Origin: Phycisphaerales bacterium
GTDB taxonomy: Bacteria; Planctomycetota; Phycisphaerae; UBA1845; Fen-1342
DNA: 64,000 nucleotides
Reading direction: 5' to 3'
Assembly: GCA_016716475.1 (NCBI GenBank)
Contig: JADJWG010000002.1
Coordinates: 186,001 to 250,000, forward strand
Notes under the pieces: generated by a model
Database searches by the model: none
Seen by the model: the letters and a program-made list of their open reading frames with translations, nothing else
What the model was told of the DNA's origin: nothing
Program-made: the position numbers and the translations under genes
In this document: one piece after another, positions 62,463 to 64,000 of the stretch
Position numbering within the stretch: position 1 is the first letter of the stretch
Layout of the letters: each line of letters opens with the position of its first letter

Positions 62463-63508
62463 TGCGACTCGTCTACCCGCCACGCCAGCGCGGTACACTG
62501 GCGTGGGATGCCCGCCATACGGCCTTGCGATCACGCCAGTTTCAATACCACTTCCTCTGCCTGAGTGTATTCGCCGCCACCGGCCTGCTTGGGGGTTGCG
62601 GTCCCACGGTCGCCGCCGGTCCGCCGGAGCCCCAAGGCACGCTGAACGATCCCCGCATCGCGGAGGCCTCGGGACTCGTTGCGAGCCGACGCTATCCCGG
62701 GCTTTTCTATGTACACAACGATTCCGGCGACAGTGCCCGCGTCTTTGTCATCGACGGGCAGGGGCGCACGCAGGCGGTCATCGTACTGGAAGGTATCCGC
62801 GCGGTGGACTTTGAGGACATCGCGCTTGCCCCGGGCGCTGCGGACGGCACATTCGATGTGTGCGTGGCCGATATCGGTGACAACAGTGCCCGCCGCCGGA
62901 CGGTGGCCGTGCATCGATTCCCGGAGCCCGAGTTGCCCAGCGCCGCCACATCCCAGCCGTCCGAACGTGTGCCGCCCGAAGATCCGGCGGCGGCCCCGAC
63001 CGTGCGTGTGCGGCCGGTGAGCACGGTTTTCCGCTACGCGGATGGACCGCAGGATGCGGAGGCGTTTGTCGTCGATCCTTGGACCGGTGACGGCTACATC
63101 CTTACCAAGCGCATCGACGGTTTGATGCGCATCTACCGTCTGGCGGCACCGTGGCCAGAGAGCGGCGAGCACATCCTCCCGCTCGTGCACTCGGAGCGGT
63201 TGCCAATGGCCACGCCACGCGCCCAGATCGTGACGGCCGCCGACATCAGCCCGGATGGCACGCGGCTGGCTGTACGCTGTTACCTGGACGGGTGGGAGTG
63301 GCGCCGGCCGCCCCGAGCTTCGTCGGACCTTGCCGGTGCCGGTGCTTTTGCGGCGTTCTTCGCGGAGCCCCCCGAGTCATTGCGGCTCGCGATCGAGCGC
63401 CAGGGCGAGGCGCTGGCCTATTGTGCGGACGGTGCTGCGATTGTGACGGTCAGCGAGGATCGCGGTGCGACGGTGTGGCGCACCGAATTGGACGAGGCCA
63501 CGCCGTAG
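62462..63508 (+). CDS. Hypothetical lipoprotein, beta-propeller-like
   Basis: 348 residues. ATG shares one base with the TGA of the radical SAM gene. The N-terminus has a long polar lead (about 30 residues) before FLCLSVFAATGLLGGC, a lipobox. The rest has WD/NHL-like repeats of short strands: LFYVHNDSGDSARVFVID, FEDIALAPG, DGYILTKRIDGLMRIYRL, DISPDGTRLAVRCY. It likely folds as a beta-propeller outside the cytoplasm. Unknown function. Confidence 0.72.
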   Translation: MRLVYPPRQRGTLAWDARHTALRSRQFQYHFLCLSVFAATGLLGGCGPTVAAGPPEPQGTLNDPRIAEASGLVASRRYPGLFYVHNDSGDSARVFVIDGQGRTQAVIVLEGIRAVDFEDIALAPGAADGTFDVCVADIGDNSARRRTVAVHRFPEPELPSAATSQPSERVPPEDPAAAPTVRVRPVSTVFRYADGPQDAEAFVVDPWTGDGYILTKRIDGLMRIYRLAAPWPESGEHILPLVHSERLPMATPRAQIVTAADISPDGTRLAVRCYLDGWEWRRPPRASSDLAGAGAFAAFFAEPPESLRLAIERQGEALAYCADGAAIVTVSEDRGATVWRTELDEATP

Positions 63509-63617
63509 TCGGCAGCCGTGGCGCATGGTTGCCGGGGGGTAATGGACGCGGATATCCTGTGCGCCATGGCGTCGGCCGCCGGGCCGCGTCCACCTTTCCT
63601 GTTTGCCGAGGTGTTGT

Positions 63618-64000
63618 ATGGCTGCGATGCCGGAGTCGATCACACCGCTGCTCGAACAGATGGAATCCCTGGGCGCCAGCGACCTGCACCTCAAGACCGG
63701 CGTACCGCCCGCGTACCGGATCGCCGGAGATCTGCGGCGCACCCAGTTGCCGAAGATCGAGGTCAACTCAAGGGTCATCGAGCGCTTGATGGAGCCGCTG
63801 ATCCCGCCGGCGCGCCGGCACATCTTCGAGGAGCTGGGTGGACTCGACTTCGCGTATCACCTGCCCAACGGTGATCGTTTCCGCATCAACATCATGCGCT
63901 CATGCGACCAGATGCACGCGGCGATTCGTCGTGTGAAGGGGACCATTCCCGACTTCGAGTCCCTGCACCTGCCGCCGATCTTCCGGAAGCTGTCGGAGGA
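63618..64000 (+). CDS. pilT: Twitching-motility ATPase PilT, 5' part
   Basis: The first 127 codons of a gene running off the window. ESITPLLEQMESLGASDLHL and PPAYRIAGDLRRTQLP are the N-terminal PAS-like domain of PilT/PilU retraction ATPases (SDLHL and YRxxGxL motifs). ATG 63618 with GAGG 6 bases upstream; ATG 63627 is an in-frame alternative. Walker motifs lie beyond the end. Confidence 0.87.
   Translation, partial: MAAMPESITPLLEQMESLGASDLHLKTGVPPAYRIAGDLRRTQLPKIEVNSRVIERLMEPLIPPARRHIFEELGGLDFAYHLPNGDRFRINIMRSCDQMHAAIRRVKGTIPDFESLHLPPIFRKLSE

Overview
The window is GC-rich, densely coding bacterial chromosome with no rRNA, no insertion sequence and no CRISPR array. The best guess for the host is a Planctomycetota-like bacterium. 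That rests on a PEP-CTERM choice-of-anchor-A protein, many small secreted or lipoprotein genes of unknown function, paired HDOD proteins, Gram-negative features (meso-DAP-type MurE, lipoboxes) and an abbreviated division/cell-wall cluster. It is an inference from gene content, not a phylogenetic result.

Layout. 1-6.3 kb: the 3' half of aceE, a Ski2-like helicase, and on the minus strand a two-gene set of exported proteins. 6.4-14.8 kb: dnaK (frameshifted) with its terminator and a candidate promoter, an Hpt phosphotransfer protein, glmS, a GT4 glycosyltransferase, and a minus-strand HD / HPRT / PH-domain operon. 15-21 kb: two HDOD proteins, an alkaline phosphatase and a NatAB-like ABC exporter. 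21-30 kb: a chagasin-like inhibitor, clpS, a 7Fe ferredoxin, iscX, a cyclophilin fused to Ig/PKD-like domains, a SOUL protein, fabI (frameshifted), a DUF481-like protein and a coiled-coil protein. 31-41 kb: tRNA-Met(CAU), a Y-family polymerase, the PEP-CTERM protein, a ycaC-pirin pair, sucB/sucA and tRNA-Glu(CUC). 41-49 kb: a ric (di-iron repair) gene divergent from an Rrf2 regulator, miaB, a repeat/TPR protein, and a Ser/Thr kinase next to a divergent PPP-like phosphatase. 49.5-60.1 kb: a dcw operon mraZ-rsmH-LysM-ftsL-ftsI-murE-murF-mraY-ftsW. It is followed by an MJ1255-like glycosyltransferase, a radical SAM enzyme and a lipoprotein rather than murG-murC-ftsQ-ftsZ. The window ends inside a pilT-like gene.

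Themes. Central carbon metabolism (AceE, SucAB), amino-sugar and peptidoglycan precursor supply (GlmS, MurE/F, MraY) and septal synthesis (FtsI/FtsW/FtsL) form the housekeeping core. Regulation readable from sequence includes a sigma70 promoter with an adjoining palindrome for the nitric-oxide/iron repair gene, a promoter and candidate MraZ boxes ahead of mraZ, a hairpin between mraZ and rsmH, and a 20-21 bp element shared by the polymerase promoter and a gene-free locus 3.4 kb away.

Data-quality caution: three otherwise intact genes (dnaK, fabI, the LysM gene) each carry one single-base indel, each in a short C-run of the coding strand. That looks like sequencing or assembly error rather than gene decay. 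The hpt gene separately lacks any AUG/GUG/UUG codon able to start a full-length protein.
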